Shown: positions 1-5,553 of the stretch, piece after piece | How positions within the stretch are numbered: the first letter of the stretch is position 1 | How the letters are laid out: the number at the start of each line of letters is the position of its first letter | NCBI GenBank assembly: GCA_003447895.1 | Contig: DLYC01000204.1 | Coordinates: 1-5,553 of the forward strand | Source of the DNA: Lachnospiraceae bacterium | GTDB taxonomy: Bacteria; Bacillota; Clostridia; Lachnospirales; Lachnospiraceae | Direction of reading: 5' to 3' | DNA: 5,553 nt | The notes under the pieces: generated by a model | The model's input: only the letters and a program-made list of their open reading frames with translations | What the model was told of the DNA's origin: nothing | Database searches by the model: none | Position numbers and translations under genes: made by a program

Positions 1-435
1 GATCTGCTCCAGCATTTCCGAGGGCGCGAGCGACCGGTAGAGGCCGTCCAGTGTGGAGGCGCAGAACCTGCAGCCCATGCGGCATCCGACCTGTGAGGAG
101 ATGCAGACGCTGTTTCCGAATTTGTAGCGCATAAAGACGCTTTCCACCAGGGAATCATCTCCCATGGCAAACAGGTACTTCTGCGTCCCGTCCAGCTTCG
201 AGATCTGCCGGTCGATCATCCTGACTCTGGTAAGCGGATACTCCTCAGAGAGCTTCTGCGCCATCGCCTTGGGGATGTTTGTCATCTCGCTGTAGTCCCT
301 GACGAGGGCGACATGCATCCACCTGTAGAGCTGTTTGGCCCGGAAGGCGGGATACCCGTTTTCCTTCATCAGGGCTGTGAGCTCCTCCAGATTCATTGAC
401 TTGATATCCGTTTTCTGTTTCGTAGGGGAATCCAT
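1..435 (-). CDS. rlmN: Dual-specificity 23S rRNA/tRNA adenine-C2 methyltransferase RlmN, 5' part (C-terminus outside window)
   Basis: RlmN is a cytoplasmic radical-SAM enzyme that makes 2-methyladenosine in 23S rRNA (A2503, E. coli numbering) and at A37 of some tRNAs. The frame from the ATG at 435 stays open for 145 codons to base 1. Residues 1-80 form the N-terminal helical domain, including GYPAFRAKQLYRWMH (27-41) and EMTNIPKAM (50-58). The radical-SAM cluster motif is CRMGCRFC, with C118, C122 and C125 in CX3CX2C spacing, inside the family signature SSQVGC. E98 probably matches the conserved Glu just before the core domain. Full proteins are about 350 residues, so roughly 200, including the catalytic C-terminal cysteine, lie beyond the window. 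AAAGGAAG at 440-447 gives a good ribosome-binding site. The gene follows rsmB by 32 bp, probably on the same transcript. Identity is firm. Confidence 0.95.
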   Translation of the reverse strand, partial: MDSPTKQKTDIKSMNLEELTALMKENGYPAFRAKQLYRWMHVALVRDYSEMTNIPKAMAQKLSEEYPLTRVRMIDRQISKLDGTQKYLFAMGDDSLVESVFMRYKFGNSVCISSQVGCRMGCRFCASTLDGLYRSLAPSEMLEQI

Positions 436-439
436 CGCG

Positions 440-447
440 CTTCCTTT
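440..447 (-). promoter_or_regulatory. Ribosome-binding site of rlmN
   Basis: The minus strand reads AAAGGAAG, with AAGGA ending 6 nt before the ATG at 435. It supports that start over Met14. It lies in the 32-bp rsmB-rlmN spacer, so rlmN has its own initiation site. Confidence 0.75.
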
Positions 448-457
448 ATCTTCTTAC

Positions 458-483
458 TTCTGTCTTTTTACTCTGTCTTTTTA
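458..483 (-). repeat. 13-bp tandem duplication spanning the rsmB stop codon
   Basis: On the plus strand TCTGTCTTTTTA occurs at 459-470 and again at 472-483, two adjacent units of 13 bp (458-470 and 471-483) differing only in their first base. On the coding strand one copy encodes the last rsmB residues (KKTE) and the next copy supplies the TAA stop at 468-470 and the following spacer. This looks like a slippage duplication that set the present rsmB end; that origin is inference. Confidence 0.85.
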
Positions 484-1844
484 AACCTGGCCACGAAGAA
501 CCCGTCCGTTCCGTGGACATGCGGGAGGAGCTGCAGCCGGTTTCCCGCGTCTCCGCTGATCCCGGCGATCCCTTCCGGCAGGTGCGGCGCCAGCGGATCG
601 GGGCTAAGCCCCAGTTCCCGCTCTATGTAGTCCGCGATGTCGCCGTTTTCTCCCTGATTGATCGTACAGGTGCTGTAAATGAGGGTTCCCCCCTCTTTCA
701 GTAAGCACACTGCGTTTTTCAGGATCTTTTTCTGCAGGTCGGCCAGTTCGCCGAGCTGCTCTCTCGTGACATGGTACTTGATGTCGCGCTTTCTTCCGAT
801 GACGCCGAGGCCCGAACACGGAAGATCGCAGATCAATACGTCTGCGGATCCTCTCTCCCCACAAGGAACCGGGGAGAGCGCGTCTCTTTGCCCGATCACC
901 ATATTGGGAAGATGCATCCGGTTCGCGTTCCTCGTGATCTGTGCCGCCTTTGTCTTACTGAGGTCATAGGCGCGCACAGTGCCTCCACACAGTTTGAGGA
1001 GTTTGGATGCGCAGTGCATGGACTTGCCTCCCGGCGCCGCGCAGATGTCCGTGACAGTCTCCCCGCCTGACAGCCCTGCCGCTTCGGCCACCATCATGGA
1101 GCTCTCATCCTGGACGGTCCACAGTCCTTCCCGGTATCCGGGAAGGGAAGTCAGGCTGTCTGTCCCGGTCAGGTAATAGCAGTAGGGAAAATACTGCCCC
1201 TTGACGGCTCTGACGCCCCTGGACACCATCTCCTCGATGGTCCCGGAAACAGAAGCTTCGTCCGCCCTCTCGTCAAATCGGATGGAGACAGGGCGGATCT
1301 CAAGGAGCGCCGCCAGAAGCTTTTCCGTCTCCCCCTGCCCCAACTGGTCTGACCAGAGGCGGATGATCCACTCCGGCATGGAGTACTTATGAGAGAGAGA
1401 TTCGACTCCCGTCTCTGCGGTTTCGCTTTCCGGCGTCCCGTTTTCCTTCTCTCTGACTACGTTTCTCAGTACGCCGTTTACAAATCCGGACAGTTCCTTC
1501 TTGCCGTACTCTTTGGTCAGCTTGACCGCTTCGTTGCAGGCCGCGGAATCCGGAACGGAATCCATGTACAGAATCTGGAAGATGCCCATCTGCAGGATAT
1601 CCCGGATCACAGGGCGGATGCGCGTCCCTTTCCGGACATGTCTTCGGATCACGTCGCCAAGCTCGATCCGGCGCTCGATCACGCCCTCCGTCAGTCTTTT
1701 GACAAAAGCCCTCTGCCGCCGGTCCATGCCTTCCTTCTCGCACCGGTCCAGCATCTCTCTGACGGCGATATGGCTGTATACGTTTTCCTCGCGGATCCTC
1801 GTGAGGATCATGAGAGCGGCTTCCCGCTCATTGAGTCTCTTCAT
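468..1844 (-). CDS. rsmB: 16S rRNA (cytosine-5)-methyltransferase RsmB
   Basis: RsmB uses SAM to methylate C967 of 16S rRNA (E. coli numbering) in the cytoplasm. The 458-residue protein is close to the usual size of about 430-450. Residues 1-130 are a NusB-like RNA-binding domain, ending in the typical SGFVNGVLRNVVRE (119-132). A charged linker (about 132-148) leads to the Rossmann methyltransferase domain from about 155. SAM motif I is CAAPGGKS (268-275), followed by the acidic D294 in AYD. The two catalytic cysteines are present: C343 in DLPCSGLGVIGRKRDIKY (340-357) and C393 in YSTCTINQGEN (390-400). The C-terminus DGFFVARFKK is typical. The ATG at 1844 is chosen because the NusB domain begins at once, as in homologues, and no ATG, GTG or TTG occurs upstream before the fmt stop. 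Its Shine-Dalgarno is weak and lies in a tandem repeat. It sits 75 bp after fmt and 32 bp before rlmN. Confidence 0.97.
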   Translation of the reverse strand: MKRLNEREAALMILTRIREENVYSHIAVREMLDRCEKEGMDRRQRAFVKRLTEGVIERRIELGDVIRRHVRKGTRIRPVIRDILQMGIFQILYMDSVPDSAACNEAVKLTKEYGKKELSGFVNGVLRNVVREKENGTPESETAETGVESLSHKYSMPEWIIRLWSDQLGQGETEKLLAALLEIRPVSIRFDERADEASVSGTIEEMVSRGVRAVKGQYFPYCYYLTGTDSLTSLPGYREGLWTVQDESSMMVAEAAGLSGGETVTDICAAPGGKSMHCASKLLKLCGGTVRAYDLSKTKAAQITRNANRMHLPNMVIGQRDALSPVPCGERGSADVLICDLPCSGLGVIGRKRDIKYHVTREQLGELADLQKKILKNAVCLLKEGGTLIYSTCTINQGENGDIADYIERELGLSPDPLAPHLPEGIAGISGDAGNRLQLLPHVHGTDGFFVARFKKTE

Positions 1845-1892
1845 AAACTGATCTCTTATTAAACTGATCTCTCGATAAATCGGTCTCTTGTC
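1845..1892 (-). repeat. Three-unit 16-bp tandem repeat directly upstream of rsmB
   Basis: On the plus strand, units of 16 bp begin at 1845, 1861 and 1877. Units 1 and 2 share AAACTGATCTCT exactly; unit 3 (AAATCGGTCTCT) is diverged, and by eye differs from unit 1 at five positions, all transitions. On the coding strand each unit carries a purine run, AGAGAY. The unit next to rsmB puts AAGAGA about 8 nt before the ATG, the only Shine-Dalgarno candidate and a poor match to AGGAGG. The repeat fills 48 of the 75 bases between fmt and rsmB. A role in tuning rsmB translation is possible but unproven. Confidence 0.8.
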
Positions 1893-1919
1893 GGACCTGC
1901 CTTTTGTTAAGTCGTCCCG

Positions 1920-2876
1920 TTATCGCTCTCTCGTGAGCGGGGAGCCCTTTTCCACCTTTGCGCCGAGAAGAAACGCCTGTGTGCTCATGCGCTTCTTGCC
2001 CTCGTACTGCACTTCGTTCAGGGAGAGGATGCCCTCGCCGCAGGAGACGTAGATCGCCTTCTTGTCCGTTCCCGCTACGGTTCCGGGCTCGCCGGAAGTA
2101 TCCAGACCTAAGACGCCCAGATCCGAAACCACCGACGCGCCCCAGATCTTGAGCATTTTCCCGTTCAGGAATGTGTAGGCGCCCGGCCAGCTGTTGAGGC
2201 CCCGCACCAGGCGCTCGATCCGGGCGGCAGGCATTGTCCAGTCGATATTTCCCATCTCCTTTTTGAGCATGGACGCGTAGCAGGACTTGCTGTCGTCCTG
2301 TCTGACCGGTGTCAGCTTCCCTTCCTCGATCAGGGGAAGCGCCTTCACAAGGAGCTCTCCGCCGAGCGCCGCCATCTTGTTATAGAGGCTCTCCCCGGTC
2401 TCCTCGGGTGTGAGCGCGATCTCTTCCTGAAGGAGGATATCGCCCGTATCAAGTCCCTCGTCCATCTGCATGATCGTGACGCCGCTCTTCTCTTCGCCGT
2501 CGATCACAGCCCACTGGATGGGCGCGGCCCCTCTGTATTTGGGCAGAAGGGAGGCGTGGACGTTGACGCAGCCATACTTGGGAAGCTCCAGGATCTCCCC
2601 ACTGAGGATCTGTCCGAAGGCCGCCACGACGATCAGGTCGGGCGCCTCCTCGCGGAGTCTCTCCACAGCTTCCGGGTTCTTCACCTTGACCGGCGAAAAT
2701 ACCGGAATGCCCCATTTGTCAGCGCACTCGTGAACCGGCGTCTTGATGACGCCTCTTCCCCTTCCCTTGGGCCTGTCGGGCTGCGTCACCGCAAGGGTGA
2801 CCTCACAGCCGTTTCTCATCATGGTGTCCAGAACTTCCGCCGCCAGGTCAGGCGTTCCCATAAATACTATCTTCAA
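1920..2876 (-). CDS. fmt: Methionyl-tRNA formyltransferase Fmt
   Basis: Fmt transfers a formyl group from 10-formyltetrahydrofolate to the amino group of initiator Met-tRNA, preparing it for bacterial translation initiation. The 318 residues match the family length of about 315. The N-terminal formyltransferase fold starts with MKIVFMGTPDLAAEVL. The loop QPDRPKGRGRG (32-42) corresponds to the flexible tRNA-contacting loop. The core signature NVHASLLPKYRGAAPIQWAV (105-124) carries N105 and H107, and GLDTGD (141-146) carries D143, giving the catalytic Asn-His-Asp set. From about 205 a C-terminal OB-like tRNA-binding domain follows (IDWTMPAARIERLVRGLNSWPGAYT). The start is TTG at 2876: it gives the family N-terminus, has GGAGG 10 nt upstream, and overlaps the def stop in TTGA. 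The first ATG is codon 6 and would cut into the first beta strand. Coupling to def fits their paired roles. Confidence 0.97.
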   Translation of the reverse strand: MKIVFMGTPDLAAEVLDTMMRNGCEVTLAVTQPDRPKGRGRGVIKTPVHECADKWGIPVFSPVKVKNPEAVERLREEAPDLIVVAAFGQILSGEILELPKYGCVNVHASLLPKYRGAAPIQWAVIDGEEKSGVTIMQMDEGLDTGDILLQEEIALTPEETGESLYNKMAALGGELLVKALPLIEEGKLTPVRQDDSKSCYASMLKKEMGNIDWTMPAARIERLVRGLNSWPGAYTFLNGKMLKIWGASVVSDLGVLGLDTSGEPGTVAGTDKKAIYVSCGEGILSLNEVQYEGKKRMSTQAFLLGAKVEKGSPLTRER

Positions 2877-3394
2877 GCGTCGTCTTCCTCCGTCTGTTCC
2901 TGCTGTTCCTGATACATCTCGTCAAGTTCCTCGTTGGTGTAGAGCTTTCCTTCCACCAGTTCCACATACATGTGGCCCTCCAGGTGGTCCAGCTCATGGC
3001 AGATGGCTCTCGCGAGAAGGCCCTCTCCCTCCACCGTAAACTCTTCCATGTTCTCGTTCAGTGCCTTGGCGATCACATGCTGCGGCCTTGTGACCTGGCC
3101 GCTCATGCCGGGCACGGAGAGGCATCCCTCCCAGCCCGTCTGCTCGCCGTCCTGCTCAATGATCTTGGGATTGATCAGGACGAGCGGCTGATTCTGCTCT
3201 TCACTGACATCGATGACGACCAGTCTCTTGAGCATTCCCACCTGGGGCGCCGCAAGGCCCACGCCGTTCGCGTCATACATGGTCTCCTTCATATCCTCGA
3301 TCAGCTGTCTGATCTTGGGCGTCATCTCCTTGATCTCTTTGGCTTTCTTAGCCAGAACAGGATCACCCTGTTCCCGAATCGTTCTAAGTGACAT
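2873..3394 (-). CDS. def: Peptide deformylase (type 1-like)
   Basis: Def is a cytoplasmic metalloenzyme that removes the N-formyl group from nascent proteins at the ribosome exit, reversing the modification made by Fmt. All three family motifs are present in the 173 residues: GVGLAAPQ (44-51, motif 1), EGCLS (89-93, motif 2) and HELDH (133-137, motif 3). The metal ligands are C91, H133 and H137, with E134 as catalytic acid/base. Length and the lack of large insertions favour type 1. The C-terminus from about 155 is acidic and Gln/Glu-rich (EEQ repeats ending EEDDA), beyond the catalytic fold. The ATG at 3394 gives the usual N-terminus (LRTIREQGDPVL) and has AAAGGCGGT 8 nt upstream. The TGA stop at 2873-2875 overlaps the fmt start by 4 nt, suggesting translational coupling. 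Confidence 0.97.
   Translation of the reverse strand: MSLRTIREQGDPVLAKKAKEIKEMTPKIRQLIEDMKETMYDANGVGLAAPQVGMLKRLVVIDVSEEQNQPLVLINPKIIEQDGEQTGWEGCLSVPGMSGQVTRPQHVIAKALNENMEEFTVEGEGLLARAICHELDHLEGHMYVELVEGKLYTNEELDEMYQEQQEQTEEDDA
2884..2891 (-). promoter_or_regulatory. Ribosome-binding site of fmt, inside the end of def
   Basis: The coding strand reads GGAGGAAG, with GGAGG ending 10 nt before the TTG at 2876. It lies in the Glu-Glu codons of the acidic Def tail. A strong site ahead of a weak start codon supports initiation at TTG rather than at the internal ATG of codon 6. Confidence 0.75.
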
Positions 3395-3402
3395 TTAAAC
3401 TT

Positions 3403-3411
3403 ACCGCCTTT
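3403..3411 (-). promoter_or_regulatory. Ribosome-binding site of def
   Basis: The coding strand reads AAAGGCGGT, one mismatch from AAAGGAGGT, ending 8 nt before the ATG at 3394. Spacing and strength fit a well-translated gene. Confidence 0.75.
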
Positions 3412-3424
3412 CTATTCGCATCTG

Positions 3425-3459
3425 TCCCGATGCCCCGGGAAGGACCCGCGACGCGGGTC
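3425..3459 (-). other. Two adjacent hairpins in the priA-def spacer
   Basis: Inverted repeat 1 (3443-3459) is perfect: GACCCGC and GCGGGTC with a 3-nt loop, a 7-bp GC-rich stem. Its upstream arm overlaps the priA TGA stop (3458-3460). Inverted repeat 2 (3425-3440) pairs TCCCG with CGGGA around a 6-nt loop. On the coding strand neither is followed by a run of T, so they are not canonical Rho-independent terminators. They could slow polymerase, mark a processing site, or protect an RNA end between priA and def; this is inference. The rest of the 63-bp spacer holds only the def ribosome-binding site. Confidence 0.6.
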
Positions 3460-5553
3460 AGAAGGGACTGACAGGATCAAAATCAAACTGCACCTGGACC
3501 TGCGGATCCCTGCCGATCCTGACAAGGTATGCCAGAAAGGCCTCCGCGCGGTCTTTACATCTCACAAGTTTATCATATTTTTCACTCTTGACATAGAGAA
3601 CAAAGCGGTACAGGTCCCGGATCTTTGTGATCGAGGCCTGCGCCGGTCCGATCACGAACGCGTCCGGGTCGTCCCTCAGAAAGAGCTCCCTGAGCTGTCC
3701 GGACAGCGCCTCTGCCCTGTCTTCCTTCTCCGATTGAAGCTGCACGCACAGCATATGGGCGGCCGGCGGATACAGAAGAAGAGACCGGTAACGGATCTCC
3801 TCGCCGTAAAAGCCCTCGTAGTCCTGCGCTGACGCGTACTGGATCGCGTAATTCTCCGGCTGATAGGTCTGGATCACCACATTGCCGGGCACATCGCCGC
3901 GGCCGGCCCTGCCCGCTGCCTGCGTAAGGAGCTGGAAGGTCCTCTCCGAGGCCCTGTAATCGCCCATATAGAGCGACATGTCCGCCAGGATGATGCCCAC
4001 CAGCGTAACGCCCGGAAAGTCGTGCCCCTTGACGATCATCTGCGTCCCCACAAGGATGTCCGCCTCCCTGTTCGCAAAGGCGGACAGGATCCGGTCATAG
4101 CTTCCCTTTTTGGACGTCGTATCGGCGTCCAGTCTCAGCACTCGGGCACCCGGATAGCGGATCTTCAGGTGCTCTTCGATCTGCTCCGTTCCGGCCTTCA
4201 GTCCCGATATGTAGGGAGAGCCGCATTCCGGGCACTCCTTCACATTGGGCCTTTCAAATCCGCAGTAGTGGCACACAAGCTTCCCGTTTTTGTGAAGGGA
4301 CAGGGACACTTCGCAGTGCGGGCACTTGATCACGGTTCCGCAGGACCGGCAGGACACAAAGCCCGCGATCCCCCGCCTGTTGAGAAAGAGGATCGACTGC
4401 TCCCCTTTGGCGAGCCGGTCTGTCAGAAGCTCCTGCAGGCGCATCGACAGGATCGATCGGTTTCCGCTCTTAAGCTCCTCCCTCAGGTCCGCGATCTCCA
4501 CGTCGGGAAGCGTGCCGCCCGTCAGGCGCTCCGAGAGCGTATACAGCTTGTAGTCCCCGCGCCTTGCCCTGTAGTAGGATTCCAGGGAAGGCGTGGCGCT
4601 CCCCAGAACCACGCAGGCGTTTTTCATCGCGGCGATCTGCTCTGCCACTTCCCGCGCGTGATATTTTGGCATGGATTCGTTCTTGTAGCTGGTCTCGTGC
4701 TCCTCGTCGATCACGATGACGCCCAGGTCCTGAAAGGGCGTAAAGAGCGCGCTCCTTGGCCCTATAATGACGTCGATCTCCCCGCGCCTTGCCCGCTCCC
4801 ACTGATCCGCCTTCTCGCTCTCCGAGAGGGACGAATTCATCACCGACACCCTGGAGCCAAAATATCGATAGAACCTCATCAGTGTCTGATACGTCAGGGC
4901 GATCTCCGGGATCAGCATGATCGCCTTCTTCCCGCGGGCGCAGATCCCCCGGATTATGGAAATATAGACCTCCGTCTTGCCGCTCCCGGTGATGCCGTGG
5001 ATCAGGCTCACCGTGCTCTCACCGGCGTCGTAGTCCGCGAGCACGCCGTCCACGATGGCCTTCTGGGCACTGCTCAGTTCCTTGTGCCCCTCCTCCGTAC
5101 TCGTGAAGGATACAGGATTTCTAAAGGATTCCTCCTCTGTCACTTCGATCACGCCTGCGCCGGCCATAGCACGGATCACGGAAGCCGTGACGTGAAGCTT
5201 ACTAAGGACAAGGCCGTAGGGCTGCCTGGGGACCTCCATCAGTTCGCGCAGGAGGCGCTCCCTTGCCACCTGATGCTTTCTCACATAAATATCAAGCTGC
5301 TGCTGCGCCTCTTCAGGGCTTAGCCTGAGTTCGATCTCCCTGGTCTTTACGGGCTTTCCGGGCTTTCGGGACGTAAGCACTGTCTTGAGGGCCGCGGCCA
5401 TGGTGGAGCCGTACCGCCTCTTCATCCAGGCTGCGAGCGCGATCGCGAACGCGCCGTTTTCATCCTCACTGTATCCGCTGTCATTGACCGGAAGCTCCGC
5501 GATCTCCTTGACCTTATCCGGGGGGAGACTGCAGTCGTCCTTAAGCGCTATGA
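3458..5553 (-). CDS. priA: Primosomal protein N' (replication restart helicase PriA), N-terminus outside window
   Basis: PriA is a 3'-5' superfamily 2 DNA helicase that recognises stalled forks and reloads the replicative helicase. The first visible Met (5425) is internal: the frame stays open 42 more codons to the window edge, encoding the end of the 3'-DNA-binding domain (IALKDDCSLPPDKVKEIAEL, then ALAAWMKRRYGSTM). About 50-60 residues are probably missing. Numbered from the Met at 5425: Walker A GITGSGKT (144-151), DEEH box (240-243), motif III GSATPS (275-280), and VGTQMIVKGHDFPG (459-472) with QAAGRAGRG (502-510) in the second RecA lobe. Eight zinc-binding cysteines lie between the lobes: C359, C362, C368, C371, C385, C388, C398 and C401. 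The C-terminal domain ends VQVQFDFDPVSPF, a typical PriA end. No key residue is missing. It precedes def by 63 bp, the usual Firmicutes order. Confidence 0.97.
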   Translation of the reverse strand, partial: IALKDDCSLPPDKVKEIAELPVNDSGYSEDENGAFAIALAAWMKRRYGSTMAAALKTVLTSRKPGKPVKTREIELRLSPEEAQQQLDIYVRKHQVARERLLRELMEVPRQPYGLVLSKLHVTASVIRAMAGAGVIEVTEEESFRNPVSFTSTEEGHKELSSAQKAIVDGVLADYDAGESTVSLIHGITGSGKTEVYISIIRGICARGKKAIMLIPEIALTYQTLMRFYRYFGSRVSVMNSSLSESEKADQWERARRGEIDVIIGPRSALFTPFQDLGVIVIDEEHETSYKNESMPKYHAREVAEQIAAMKNACVVLGSATPSLESYYRARRGDYKLYTLSERLTGGTLPDVEIADLREELKSGNRSILSMRLQELLTDRLAKGEQSILFLNRRGIAGFVSCRSCGTVIKCPHCEVSLSLHKNGKLVCHYCGFERPNVKECPECGSPYISGLKAGTEQIEEHLKIRYPGARVLRLDADTTSKKGSYDRILSAFANREADILVGTQMIVKGHDFPGVTLVGIILADMSLYMGDYRASERTFQLLTQAAGRAGRGDVPGNVVIQTYQPENYAIQYASAQDYEGFYGEEIRYRSLLLYPPAAHMLCVQLQSEKEDRAEALSGQLRELFLRDDPDAFVIGPAQASITKIRDLYRFVLYVKSEKYDKLVRCKDRAEAFLAYLVRIGRDPQVQVQFDFDPVSPF

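Noticed and set aside
1389..1862. A 157-codon plus-strand frame opposite the 5' part of rsmB
   Set aside because: It is a complementary shadow of the NusB-like region of RsmB, with no family motif.
1858..1910. A possible promoter for rsmB: TTAACA at 1905-1910 and TTTAAT at 1858-1863 on the minus strand
   Set aside because: The hexamers are 41 nt apart, and the other candidate -10, TTTATC at 1874-1879, is 25 nt away; neither fits the 16-18 nt spacing.
2972..3391. A 139-codon plus-strand frame opposite def
   Set aside because: It mirrors def almost end to end; the minus strand carries all three deformylase motifs, so this frame is a shadow.
3401..3421. A six-residue leader ORF (MRIERR) ahead of def
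   Set aside because: It has no convincing ribosome-binding site, and its codons are mostly the def Shine-Dalgarno region itself; chance is the simpler explanation.
3425..3459. Rho-independent terminator between priA and def
   Set aside because: The stems are GC-rich but no T-tract follows on the coding strand.
4022..5323. A 433-codon open frame on the plus strand opposite priA
   Set aside because: It is antisense to strongly conserved PriA helicase motifs, its translation is rich in H, R, L and P with no recognisable domain, and long antisense frames are common in GC-rich coding DNA.
3458..5425. PriA starting at the Met at 5425 as a complete 655-residue protein
   Set aside because: The frame continues open to the window edge and the upstream codons encode recognisable PriA 3'-DNA-binding domain sequence, so this Met is internal.

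Overview
This window is one uninterrupted run of housekeeping genes, all on the minus strand and read from high to low coordinates: priA (3' part), def, fmt, rsmB and rlmN (5' part). All five are recognised from family motifs visible in the translations. The gene order, the clostridial style of the proteins (for example the RlmN motif CRMGCRFCAST and the PriA stretch ADMSLYMGDYRASERTF) and the purine-rich Shine-Dalgarno sites point to a Gram-positive Firmicute of class Clostridia, most likely a GC-rich member of the Lachnospiraceae. The family-level placement is inference; the GC richness is judged by eye.

Layout from upstream to downstream on the minus strand. PriA (5553 to 3458) restarts stalled replication forks; its N-terminus lies outside the window, and its open frame continues 42 codons above the first visible Met. 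A 63-bp spacer with two adjacent hairpins and a good ribosome-binding site leads to def (3394 to 2873, peptide deformylase). The stop of def overlaps the TTG start of fmt (2876 to 1920, Met-tRNA formyltransferase) by 4 nt. A 75-bp spacer built mostly of a 16-bp tandem repeat precedes rsmB (1844 to 468, 16S rRNA m5C methyltransferase). A 13-bp tandem duplication straddles the rsmB stop, and rlmN (435 to 1, 23S rRNA/tRNA m2A methyltransferase) starts 32 bp later and runs off the window.

The genes share a translation theme. Fmt formylates initiator Met-tRNA and Def removes that formyl group from nascent proteins; RsmB and RlmN modify rRNA. PriA is the usual upstream partner in Firmicutes. Close spacing, one overlap, and no convincing internal promoter or Rho-independent terminator suggest a single transcript that enters from upstream of the window and leaves past base 1.

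I see no tRNA or rRNA gene, CRISPR array, insertion sequence, phage gene or unknown protein gene. No undescribed biological system is evident. The most distinctive features are small: tandem duplications in both spacers flanking rsmB, a hairpin overlapping the priA stop, and a TTG start for fmt.
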